A stretch of DNA of 6,265 bases from Geobacteraceae bacterium (lineage in GTDB: Bacteria; Desulfobacterota; Desulfuromonadia; Desulfuromonadales; Geopsychrobacteraceae), in contig JAMOPE010000423.1 of assembly GCA_027064785.1 (NCBI GenBank), forward strand, positions 1-6,265, given 5' to 3'. Below, one piece after another: positions 1 through 5,896 of this stretch. A model generated the notes under the pieces. That model worked only from the letters and a program-made list of their open reading frames with translations. It searched no databases and had not been told where the DNA came from. Position 1 is the stretch's first letter. Each line of letters opens with the position of its first letter. Position numbers and translations under genes: made by a program.

Positions 1-1084
1 TAAACGCGCCGAAGACTGAGGCAAACATATTGGCAAACAGCGAGTTCCCCCCAACCAGAGATGCGACCCACTCCGATGGGATCAACCCTTCGTGCCCCGG
101 ACGCCCAAGAAGCACCCCGGCAATCAGCACCCCGATCAGCAGAAGGGGAAGAATTTTTTTAGCAAAATCCCAACTTTCATTGAACCACTCACCCATCTCT
201 CCATCACGGGTACTTTTCAGGTTGCTCAAAACCGAGAGGCCGATGACGCCAAAGGTGAACGCGAGTGCCGGATGTTGTGGCTGAATAACCGCCATCAACA
301 CCGCGGGGAATGCCGCCAAAAGGATGCGGATAAATCCAATGTTAAACCAGGTAGCAAGCATTAATCCCAAAGCAACTGAGAAGCCACTGGTAATCCACCA
401 CTTGGCAGAGTAGATAGCGTGCCACAGACCGGTTGGATCATCGGTTTTTCCCCAGTTGGCAAAAACCAGAATCCCGACCATACTGGCAAAATAGGCAGCC
501 GTTTGCCACAGCGGTCGAGTGACCTCCTCAACGCCCATCATTGGCGCGGCAGCGGCTTTTTCTGCTTCTTCATGGCGGAAGATGAAGTGCATTGCCAGGC
601 CGATTACAACAGCAAAGATGATTGCCCCGACTGCGCGGGCAATTCCCATTTCGGGACCAAGAATACGGGCAGTCAGCACGATAGCAAGGATATTTATCGC
701 TGGTCCGGAATAAAGAAAAGCACACGCCGGACCGAGCCCGGCACCCATCCGATAAATTCCGGCAAACAGGGGAAGAATCGTGCAGGAACACACGGCGAGA
801 ATGGTTCCCGAGACCGAAGCTACCCCGTAAGCTAGAAACTTGTTCGCCTTGGGACCAAGGTACTTCATCACCGCAGCTTGGCTGACAAAAACCGCGACCG
901 CTCCGGCGATAAAAAAGGCCGGGATCAGGCACAGCAGGACATGTTCCTGAGCATACCACTTAACCAGATAGAGCGATTCGATAAGGGCATTCTGAACGCG
1001 GGGAGCATCCACAGGGAGAAAAAAACAGGCGAGAAAAACCGCAACGATCCAGACAAGCGGTTTCCATTCAGTTTTCCAGTTCAT
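1..1084 (-). CDS. COG0701/ArsP-like permease, metal(loid) efflux (partial, C-terminus beyond the left edge)
   Basis: The frame stays open from an ATG at 1084 to the window edge (361 codons seen), so the C-terminus is missing. The protein is strongly hydrophobic. Membrane segments lie near residues 10-25, 47-69, 83-108, 121-140, 149-168, 194-209, 231-249, 252-268, 273-287 and 311-327, with a polar linker at about 169-190. A Cys99-Ser-Cys101 motif followed by LPLFAGIYRMGAGLGPA and SGPAINILAIVLT is typical of the DUF318/PF03773 permeases (COG0701), which include the organoarsenical exporter ArsP and related metal permeases. The cysteine pair in a membrane segment is a plausible metal(loid) contact. 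The gene lies 49 bp downstream of an ArsR-type repressor gene, and AAGAAGG stands 7 nt before the ATG. The likely role is export of arsenic or another soft metal from the cytoplasm. The substrate cannot be fixed from sequence, so no symbol is given. Confidence 0.9.
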   Translation of the reverse strand, partial: MNWKTEWKPLVWIVAVFLACFFLPVDAPRVQNALIESLYLVKWYAQEHVLLCLIPAFFIAGAVAVFVSQAAVMKYLGPKANKFLAYGVASVSGTILAVCSCTILPLFAGIYRMGAGLGPACAFLYSGPAINILAIVLTARILGPEMGIARAVGAIIFAVVIGLAMHFIFRHEEAEKAAAAPMMGVEEVTRPLWQTAAYFASMVGILVFANWGKTDDPTGLWHAIYSAKWWITSGFSVALGLMLATWFNIGFIRILLAAFPAVLMAVIQPQHPALAFTFGVIGLSVLSNLKSTRDGEMGEWFNESWDFAKKILPLLLIGVLIAGVLLGRPGHEGLIPSEWVASLVGGNSLFANMFASVFGAF

Positions 1085-1096
1085 ACGCTAACCTTC

Positions 1097-1112
1097 TTGG
1101 CAAAATTGCCAA
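1097..1112. promoter_or_regulatory. Putative ArsR operator upstream of the permease
   Basis: TTGGCAAAATTGCCAA is a palindrome with 7-bp perfect arms around a central AA. It lies in the 49-bp gap between the repressor gene and the permease, ending 12 bp before the permease ATG. It shares 13 of 16 positions with the palindrome upstream of the repressor gene, and the spacing of its TTGG and CCAA half-sites is the same. This repetition is the main evidence for an operator. A weak candidate promoter on the minus strand (TTGTAA at 1144-1139, then TGTATC after 17 bp) would place it immediately downstream of the -10, but that promoter is poor and uncertain. If the palindrome is bound, it could block an internal promoter or act as a roadblock to transcription from the regulator promoter. 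Confidence 0.6.
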
Positions 1113-1133
1113 ATAGATACACAAAAAAAATGA

Positions 1134-1463
1134 CTACTTTACAAGTTTTAGCAATGCCGACCGATCCTGATGTTGTGCTTCAAGGACCGATTCAACACAC
1201 CCGAAGAAATTGAGGATACAGGGAACCCGCAGCTGATAAAAAACCTGGTTGCCCCGTTTGTCGTCAATCACCAGACCCGCCTGTTTTAATACTGACAGAT
1301 GTTTGGAAACCGTTGAGACATCAGCACCCACCATCTCGGTCAGCTCGCAGACGCAGCACTCCCCTTGCGACAACTCTTCAATGATCAGCAAGCGGCTTGA
1401 ATGTGCCATTGCTTTTAATATTTTGGCTCTGGCTTCAAGATATTTTTTTCGCTCTATTTCCAC
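1134..1463 (-). CDS. ArsR/SmtB-family metal(loid)-responsive repressor
   Basis: This is a 109-residue winged-helix repressor, a normal length for the family. The recognition helix region is VSTVSKHLSVLKQAGLV (residues 49-65), followed by a wing with DDKRGNQVFYQL. The segment ECCVCEL puts Cys36, Cys37 and Cys39 in the helix where E. coli ArsR carries its arsenite-binding cysteines. Two more cysteines (Cys82 and Cys89, in PCILNFFGC) lie in the C-terminal helix and could join a thiolate site. In this family, metal(loid) binding releases the repressor from DNA. The start chosen is GTG at 1463, because GGAGGT lies just before it and the promoter and operator lie just upstream. The longer ATG at 1526 would put the start codon upstream of the -35. 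The inducer (As(III), Sb(III), Cd or other) is not determined by sequence. The gene is followed by a permease, so this looks like a repressor-exporter pair. Confidence 0.93.
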   Translation of the reverse strand: MEIERKKYLEARAKILKAMAHSSRLLIIEELSQGECCVCELTEMVGADVSTVSKHLSVLKQAGLVIDDKRGNQVFYQLRVPCILNFFGCVESVLEAQHQDRSALLKLVK

Positions 1464-1466
1464 ATG

Positions 1467-1472
1467 ACCTCC
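1467..1472 (-). promoter_or_regulatory. Shine-Dalgarno that fixes the GTG start of the ArsR-family gene
   Basis: On the minus strand GGAGGT is followed after CAT by the GTG at 1463. The overlapping ATG (CATGTG) hits a stop after three codons and is out of frame, so it is not the start. The spacing (4 nt after GGAGG) is a little short but workable. The alternative in-frame ATG at 1526 lies upstream of the predicted promoter, which favours the GTG. Confidence 0.7.
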
Positions 1473-1476
1473 ATCT

Positions 1477-1496
1477 ATTTGGTGATATTGCCAAAT
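1477..1496. promoter_or_regulatory. Putative ArsR operator upstream of the repressor gene (autoregulation)
   Basis: ATTTGGTGATATTGCCAAAT has perfect 6-bp arms (ATTTGG and CCAAAT) around an 8-bp centre. It overlaps the predicted -10 element of the repressor promoter and ends 13 bp before the GTG start. Its 16-bp core is nearly the same as the palindrome before the permease. An operator covering the -10 fits the autorepression usual for ArsR/SmtB regulators. The assignment is inferred from position, symmetry and duplication. Confidence 0.7.
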
Positions 1497-1513
1497 ACCA
1501 AAAGAGAAGTCAA
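1485..1513 (-). promoter_or_regulatory. Candidate sigma-70-type promoter of the arsR-permease unit
   Basis: On the minus strand TTGACT (1513-1508, five of six consensus bases) is followed by a 17-bp spacer and CAATAT (1490-1485), a poor -10. The expected transcription start near 1478 would leave a leader of about 15 nt containing the Shine-Dalgarno. The operator at 1477-1496 covers the -10. The good -35, the spacing and the overlap with a palindrome support it; the weak -10 lowers confidence. Confidence 0.5.
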
Positions 1514-1629
1514 TAACTCTGCTCAAAGAAATTTTCCAGCAATCGGAACTTACCGTTTTTTGGTCCGACCCGGATGTGAAACTCAGCAGGGATGGTGCGA
1601 TATTAGAAGGGATGACAGATTCAGAATCC
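1497..1629. other. Intergenic stretch between the hydrogenase-like operon and the arsR promoter region
   Basis: I see no coding region here. On the minus strand this segment follows the stop codon of the small-subunit gene and contains the arsR -35 at its left end. No stable GC-rich hairpin followed by a T run is visible on the minus strand. An 11-bp inverted repeat, GATTCAGAATC at 1618-1628, has only 5-bp AT-rich arms and one central base, so it is not a terminator. Termination of the upstream operon may be factor-dependent, or transcription may read through. Confidence 0.6.
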
Positions 1630-2139
1630 TCATTTTTTCTGTAATAACTGTAAAATCCCCTGCATCAGCTGAATCGGGGTTGGTGGGCAACCGGGGATAA
1701 TAGCATCGACGGGGATCACGTTGGAAACCGGGCCACAACTGGCATAAGATTCACCAAACTCGCCTCCATGTCCGGCACAGTCGCCCATTGCCACCACAAG
1801 TTTAGGGGACGGGGTCGCAGCATAGGTCCGTTTCAGGGCTTCCTGCATATGACGGGAGACAACTCCGGTCACCAGCAGCAAATCAGCATGGCGGGGAGAG
1901 GCAACAAAATGGATCCCAAAGCGTTCAATGTCGTAGAAACTGTTATTGACGGCATGCATCTCCAGCTCACAACCATTACACGAACCGGCATCAACCATGC
2001 GGATCGCCAGAGATCCGCTGAAATATCTGGCAATTTCCTTCTGACATGCTGTGCCGAGTTCTGCAACCTGATCATCATCAATACGAAATGGCTCTGTCAC
2101 TTTTCCCGTGCGGCGAATTTTATTATAAATACGAAACAT
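1630..2139 (-). CDS. hyfI: HyfI/NuoB-like small subunit of a group-4-hydrogenase-related complex, [4Fe-4S] protein
   Basis: This 169-residue protein belongs to the NuoB/HycG/HyfI family, the small subunit that carries the iron-sulfur cluster nearest the active site or quinone site. The ligands are visible: Cys54 and Cys57 in CNGCELE, Cys121 in GDCAGHGGEF and Cys151 in PGCPPTP. The CxxC spacing is of hydrogenase type; NuoB of complex I has adjacent cysteines instead. Cys32 and Cys135 are extra. The N-terminal ~45 residues are a short lead with no signal peptide, which fits a cytoplasm-facing peripheral subunit. GAGGAA lies 5 nt before the ATG. It is the last gene of the operon, 32 bp after the large-subunit stop, and should pair with that subunit. 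The symbol follows the hydrogenase-4 naming; the complex is probably Ehr-type, so function as a hydrogenase subunit is not implied. Confidence 0.92.
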   Translation of the reverse strand: MFRIYNKIRRTGKVTEPFRIDDDQVAELGTACQKEIARYFSGSLAIRMVDAGSCNGCELEMHAVNNSFYDIERFGIHFVASPRHADLLLVTGVVSRHMQEALKRTYAATPSPKLVVAMGDCAGHGGEFGESYASCGPVSNVIPVDAIIPGCPPTPIQLMQGILQLLQKK

Positions 2140-2171
2140 AACTGTTCCTCATCCTGAACTGTTGCGTCATT

Positions 2172-3761
2172 CTAAAGATCATGCCCCGCGTAGGAACCGT
2201 TGACTGATTTATTGCAGACAGGAAAATCGGGGACGATGACACCATCCAGCATCAATTCCAATGCCTGCCAGGTCAACCAGCTGGGGTCGCGTGGAAAATA
2301 ACGCACCACCCGACCCTGCTCATCAAGACGTAAATAGGCAAGGGTCTCTCCACGCCAGCCTTCAACCAGCCCGATTCCTTCAATCTCATGATTAGGGAGA
2401 GAGAAACTCGTCACAAGAGGCCCCGAAGGGATAGCCCTTAAAAGCTTCACCAACAAATCTAACGAGATCAGGATCTCCTCGCCACGAACCCTCAATCTTT
2501 TGGTCAAATCACCGGTTGAGAAAACCGGAACCTTAATCTTGAGCTCATGGTACGGCGGATAAGGAGCATCCCGGCGTAGATCATCTGCAAGCTGACTAGC
2601 TCTCCCGACATAGCCAACCGCCCCAAGCTGCTCGGCTGTTTCAGGGCTGAGAATGGCATAATCACTCAGCCGGTCCTGCAAACTTGGATATTCAAGCAAC
2701 AGTGGCAGCAGCTCTTCGATTTCTGTGCGTAACTGAACAATTTCTTCCCGCATCGCGATCATTGAGGATTGATCGAGATCAACCGTTACGCCACCGGGGC
2801 ATAAAGAATCCATCAATAGACGGTGTCCCGTCAGCTGCTGATTCTGGCGTTGCCACAGTTCTCGCAACCGGCTCATCTGATACTGGGCAAAAGCAAATCC
2901 GACATCGTTGCAGATCGCACCGATATCGCCTAGGTGATTGGCAATTCGCTCCCGTTCTGCAAGGATCGCCCGTAATGCTGAAGCCCGTGGCGGGGGAGAG
3001 ATCTGAAGTGCCCGCTCAACCGCCTGACACGCGGCCCAACTGTGGGCAACCGTACTGTCCCCGGAAACCCGCCCGGCAAGTCGAATCAGCCCTGCCAGAT
3101 CACGACCAACGGCAATCTTTTCGATCCCTTTATGAACGTAACCAAGGCGTTCTTCAAGGCGTAGAATATTTTCACCGAGTGCCTGAAACCGGAAATGACC
3201 GGGCTCTATGATTCCGGCATGAACCGGCCCGACAGGGATCTCATAGACACCCGCTCCAGCGACCGGTTCAAAGGGGTAGCCACTGTCAGGTGGTGTTTCT
3301 TTGGCAGGAAATCCGCCAACCGGAAAAGACTCAAGCAAAGGGAAATCGGTCTCTGCCCACGCCTGATGTCGCCCCCAGCGGCGGGAATCGTGATTGTCGG
3401 TAAATGTCACTCCAAACATATCGTGCAAATAACGTTCGGGGCGACTTGCCGCCACATAGAAAGGGGTATGTGATGCCAATTCAGCCGATTTTTCCGGGAC
3501 GTTTGTCTGCAATAACAAATGACCGTCAGTTCCGAAAAAAAGGGCCTTAATTTCAATATCAGGAGATTGATGGTCTCCCCAAATCGCCGACCAACGGAAT
3601 CTCTGCTGAGCCGCAACCCGGGCTGCCTTCCCCCAGTCGGCTGTTTGCAATTTCAATTGGGCGGTTATACCAGCGAGCGGAGAAAGTTCTTCTGCCACAA
3701 TCCCCATTGCAGCAAGGTGATCTTTAAACTCTACAACCTGACCACGGACAACAGGTGTCAT
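2172..3761 (-). CDS. hyfG: HyfG/HycE-like large subunit (NuoC-NuoD fusion) lacking Ni-Fe ligands, Ehr-type
   Basis: This 529-residue protein fuses a NuoC-like domain (about residues 1-150, with ERYLHDMFGVTF near 110-120) to a NuoD/[NiFe]-large-subunit-like domain. The latter opens with YEIPVGPVHAGIIEPGHFRF (173-192) and continues with RLGYVHKGIEKIA. Where hydrogenases have an RxCGxC motif, this protein reads RVSGDSTVAHS (231-241). Its C-terminus, DFPVCNKSVNGSYAGHDL (512-529), has no DPCxxC and no tail for a maturation protease. The four cysteines (245, 284, 321, 516) form no CxxC. It therefore cannot hold a normal Ni-Fe centre and resembles the Ehr complexes. The start at 3761 is preferred over an in-frame ATG at 3842: it makes an ATGA overlap with the upstream stop, and AAGGGG lies 5 nt before it. 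It probably docks on the membrane arm and binds the small subunit. The symbol marks family position only. Confidence 0.92.
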   Translation of the reverse strand: MTPVVRGQVVEFKDHLAAMGIVAEELSPLAGITAQLKLQTADWGKAARVAAQQRFRWSAIWGDHQSPDIEIKALFFGTDGHLLLQTNVPEKSAELASHTPFYVAASRPERYLHDMFGVTFTDNHDSRRWGRHQAWAETDFPLLESFPVGGFPAKETPPDSGYPFEPVAGAGVYEIPVGPVHAGIIEPGHFRFQALGENILRLEERLGYVHKGIEKIAVGRDLAGLIRLAGRVSGDSTVAHSWAACQAVERALQISPPPRASALRAILAERERIANHLGDIGAICNDVGFAFAQYQMSRLRELWQRQNQQLTGHRLLMDSLCPGGVTVDLDQSSMIAMREEIVQLRTEIEELLPLLLEYPSLQDRLSDYAILSPETAEQLGAVGYVGRASQLADDLRRDAPYPPYHELKIKVPVFSTGDLTKRLRVRGEEILISLDLLVKLLRAIPSGPLVTSFSLPNHEIEGIGLVEGWRGETLAYLRLDEQGRVVRYFPRDPSWLTWQALELMLDGVIVPDFPVCNKSVNGSYAGHDL

Positions 3762-5221
3762 AATATCCCCTTCCCGACAATCATAATCGTCGCCTGATCG
3801 AGCCAGTTTGCCAACACCTGAGGGATTGAGATTCCCAACCACAAGACAATCACCAGGTGAAAAATAATCGGCAGCATATTGGCTTTCACCGGGAGCTGAC
3901 CTTCGGGCGGTTCACCAAAAACCATCGGCTGGACATGACGAAACAGCCCGGCAAAGGCAACCGCCAGACCAACCAGTAGCGGGACAACCAGCCAGGGAAA
4001 GCTTTTCATCGTGGCCGTAAAAAGCAGAAACTCACTGGTAAAAACACCAAATGGGGGAAATCCGGCAATGGCAACGGTGCCGAGCAAAAACGTCCATCCC
4101 ACCGTCGGCTGGGTCCGGATCAAGCCCCGAATTTCTGTGATCGTCTGGGTTCCGGCAATATGAGCAGCATGTCCAACCGTGATGAAAATTGCCGACTTTG
4201 TCAGGGAGTGGACAATCATGTGTAATAACGCCCCGAAGGTTGCCAGTGGACCACCCAGCCCGAAAGCAAATGTCATCAGCCCCATGTGCTCGATTGATGA
4301 ATACGAAAACATCCGCTTCACATCCCGCTGGCGATGGAGGAGAATTCCCGCCACGCTGAACGAAAGCATCCCGAATCCCATCATCATGTAACTGGGCAGG
4401 TGGTTATTCAGAGCAGGTTCAATCAACATTTTGTAGCGAACCACCGCGTAAAGGGCGATATTCAGCAGCAACCCGGAAAGGATCGCAGACATGGGCGTCG
4501 GCCCTTCAGAGTGAGCATCGGGAAGCCAGTTATGGAGAGGAACCAGACCAATTTTAGTTCCGTAGCCAACCAGGAGAAACACAAAGGCGAGCAACAGAAC
4601 TGTTGGCTCAAGCTGATCTGCATGTTCCTGTAAAACACTCCAGAGCAGGGAGCCTTCTCCCGGCACCGCGTTTTCAGCCGCAAAATAGACCAGCACCGTC
4701 CCAAATAATGCCTGAGCAATTCCAACCCCGCAGAGGATAAAATATTTCCAGCCGGCTTCGATCGATTCCGGGGTGCGGTAAAGAGACACCAGCAGAACCG
4801 TTGCCAAAGTCGCACCCTCAACGGAAACCCAGAGAATCCCCAGATTATTGGTTGATAATGCGATCAGCATGGTCAGGAGAAAACCCTGGAACATTGAATG
4901 GTAGAGACGCATCCGGCCATTATCAACCCGACCGATTTTCAGTTCGTGAGCCATATAGGGACGACTGAAAATCGATGTCGTCAACCCGACCAGAGCATTG
5001 ACGAGGATCAGATAAACATTAAACGGATCAATGTAGAACATCCCCCCCGGAGTGATCATCGCCCCCGCGTTGAAAATATTGACAGCCAGCTGTAATGATG
5101 TTGCAAAAGTCGCGGCACAAACAACAATATTCAGTGTTCCAGCATGCTTCCAATGACCAATAACGGCAAAAACCCCGGCCGCAATCAGAGGGATCAGCAG
5201 GGTGGCATAAAGAGCAATCAT
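3758..5221 (-). CDS. hyfF: HyfF-like antiporter-type proton-channel subunit of the membrane arm
   Basis: This 487-residue polytopic membrane protein belongs to the NuoL/M/N-MrpA/D superfamily (Proton_antipo_M), the part that moves protons or sodium ions. Key residues are in place: Glu135 in VSVEGATL (membrane-helix glutamate), Lys159 in WKYFILCG, Lys223 and His230 in GTKIGLVPLHNWLPDAH, the stretch PTPMSAILSGLLLN, RDVKRMFSYSSIEHMGL, Lys342 in HSLTKSAIFITVGHAAH and Glu397 in FTSEFLLF. The position after SGLLL is Asn254, where NuoN-type subunits tend to have lysine; I am not sure this is unusual within HyfF. The length fits HyfF and lacks the long C-terminal lateral helix of NuoL. GAGGTGG precedes the ATG, and both ends make 4-nt ATGA overlaps with the neighbouring genes, implying coupled translation. 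A second antiporter-like subunit (HyfB) would be expected beyond the right edge but is not seen. Confidence 0.93.
   Translation of the reverse strand: MIALYATLLIPLIAAGVFAVIGHWKHAGTLNIVVCAATFATSLQLAVNIFNAGAMITPGGMFYIDPFNVYLILVNALVGLTTSIFSRPYMAHELKIGRVDNGRMRLYHSMFQGFLLTMLIALSTNNLGILWVSVEGATLATVLLVSLYRTPESIEAGWKYFILCGVGIAQALFGTVLVYFAAENAVPGEGSLLWSVLQEHADQLEPTVLLLAFVFLLVGYGTKIGLVPLHNWLPDAHSEGPTPMSAILSGLLLNIALYAVVRYKMLIEPALNNHLPSYMMMGFGMLSFSVAGILLHRQRDVKRMFSYSSIEHMGLMTFAFGLGGPLATFGALLHMIVHSLTKSAIFITVGHAAHIAGTQTITEIRGLIRTQPTVGWTFLLGTVAIAGFPPFGVFTSEFLLFTATMKSFPWLVVPLLVGLAVAFAGLFRHVQPMVFGEPPEGQLPVKANMLPIIFHLVIVLWLGISIPQVLANWLDQATIMIVGKGIL
3767..3772 (-). promoter_or_regulatory. Shine-Dalgarno that decides the large-subunit start
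   Basis: On the minus strand AAGGGG stands 5 nt before the ATG at 3761, inside the end of the upstream antiporter-like gene. It supports the ATGA-overlap start over the ATG at 3842, which would add 27 residues of low-complexity, non-family-like sequence translated from the end of the previous gene. Confidence 0.75.
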
Positions 5222-5895
5222 CGGTCCACCTCATGCAAGCGGTTCAGGTGGTCGACATCGAGAGAGCCGATCCCTGCCCGAATCTGAAAAAAGAAGATCC
5301 CGAAAAGAATCGCCGCCACCAGAACATCAAAAGCGACCCCCAGCTCAACAACCATTGGCATTCCATAGGTTGAAACGACAGCCGCAAAAAACAATCCATT
5401 TTCCATCGACATAAAACCAACCACCTGCGCCACCGCTTTGCGGCGGGTAATCATCATCAACATCCCCAGAAGGATCACAGCTAAAGAGATTGCGATGGTA
5501 TTGCGGGTCGCCAGTGTTGAAAGCTCACGAATCGGCAGAGCAACATAATAACTGAATAAAACCAGAGCCCCACCGGCAATCATAATCAGCGAAGGGCCTC
5601 CGACATTTTCGACATCACCCCGGATATCAAGCTTCCGGACCAATCTTCGCAGCAGCCACGGAATAAAAAATACCTTGAGCACCAGAGTGATCACAGCGGT
5701 GATATACAGATGATAACGCCCGGAACTCTGTGCAATCAGACACGTTCCAAGAAAAAGGAAAAAACCCTGAGTCGCAAAGGTATTGATCAAACTGACAATT
5801 CGCGATTGGGCCAGAAGGAGAAATGACGTCAGCATAATCAGTGCCGACAAGGTCAAAACCGCCTGCTCCAACAAGGTCAACTGAGAATAGTCCAT
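5218..5895 (-). CDS. hyfE: HyfE-like membrane subunit with NuoK/MrpC-like C-terminal half
   Basis: This 225-residue membrane protein has about seven helices (near 13-30, 37-56, 63-82, 103-120, 133-149, 159-178, 182-204) and a short charged C-terminus. The second half, from about 133 to 204, resembles NuoK/MrpC: Glu165 in SMENGLFFAA and Glu184 in VELGVAFDVL sit in membrane helices, as do the proton-relay glutamates of NuoK. Lys74 lies in the third helix. This protein is diagnostic of hydrogenase-4-like and related complexes and absent from ordinary complex I, so it identifies the operon type. GGAGGTGA stands 6 nt before the ATG, within the 3' end of the HyfC-like gene, whose stop codon lies 1 nt away. 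The 3' end overlaps the next gene by ATGA. The likely role is to link the membrane anchor to the antiporter-like subunit in ion translocation. Confidence 0.92.
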   Translation of the reverse strand: MDYSQLTLLEQAVLTLSALIMLTSFLLLAQSRIVSLINTFATQGFFLFLGTCLIAQSSGRYHLYITAVITLVLKVFFIPWLLRRLVRKLDIRGDVENVGGPSLIMIAGGALVLFSYYVALPIRELSTLATRNTIAISLAVILLGMLMMITRRKAVAQVVGFMSMENGLFFAAVVSTYGMPMVVELGVAFDVLVAAILFGIFFFQIRAGIGSLDVDHLNRLHEVDR

Positions 5896-5896
5896 A

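Noticed and set aside
570..959. A 129-codon minus-strand open frame inside the permease region
   Set aside because: It lies in a different frame from the permease, whose frame runs unbroken from 1084 to the edge and has clear family motifs and membrane helices. This frame is an overlapping shadow.
30..1213. Several plus-strand open frames (for example 419-835 and 878-1213)
   Set aside because: They are antisense to the permease and regulator, rich in charged and polar residues without family resemblance, and have no convincing ribosome binding sites.
1464..1526. Longer start (ATG at 1526) for the ArsR-family protein
   Set aside because: It would put the start codon upstream of the predicted -35 and translate through the operator. 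The family-like sequence begins at the GTG at 1463, which has GGAGGT in front.
1540..1562. Short hairpin-like sequence (CGG...CCG) followed by a T run on the plus strand
   Set aside because: The stem is only about three base pairs, and no plus-strand gene lies upstream of it. On the minus strand the run is of A, so it is not a terminator for the real genes.
1618..1628. GATTCAGAATC inverted repeat just after the small-subunit stop codon
   Set aside because: The arms are 5 bp with one central base, too small to form a hairpin. There is no second copy, so nothing beyond chance is supported.
2172..3761. Pseudogene status for the large subunit because it lacks metal ligands
   Set aside because: The frame is intact over 529 codons, the remaining motifs are well kept, and it is translationally coupled to intact neighbours. 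Loss of the ligands looks like a change of function and not decay.
3762..3842. 27-residue N-terminal extension of the large subunit from an ATG at 3842
   Set aside because: The extension is encoded within the 3' end of the HyfF-like gene and does not look like family sequence. The ATG at 3761 has a good Shine-Dalgarno and an ATGA overlap like those of its neighbours.
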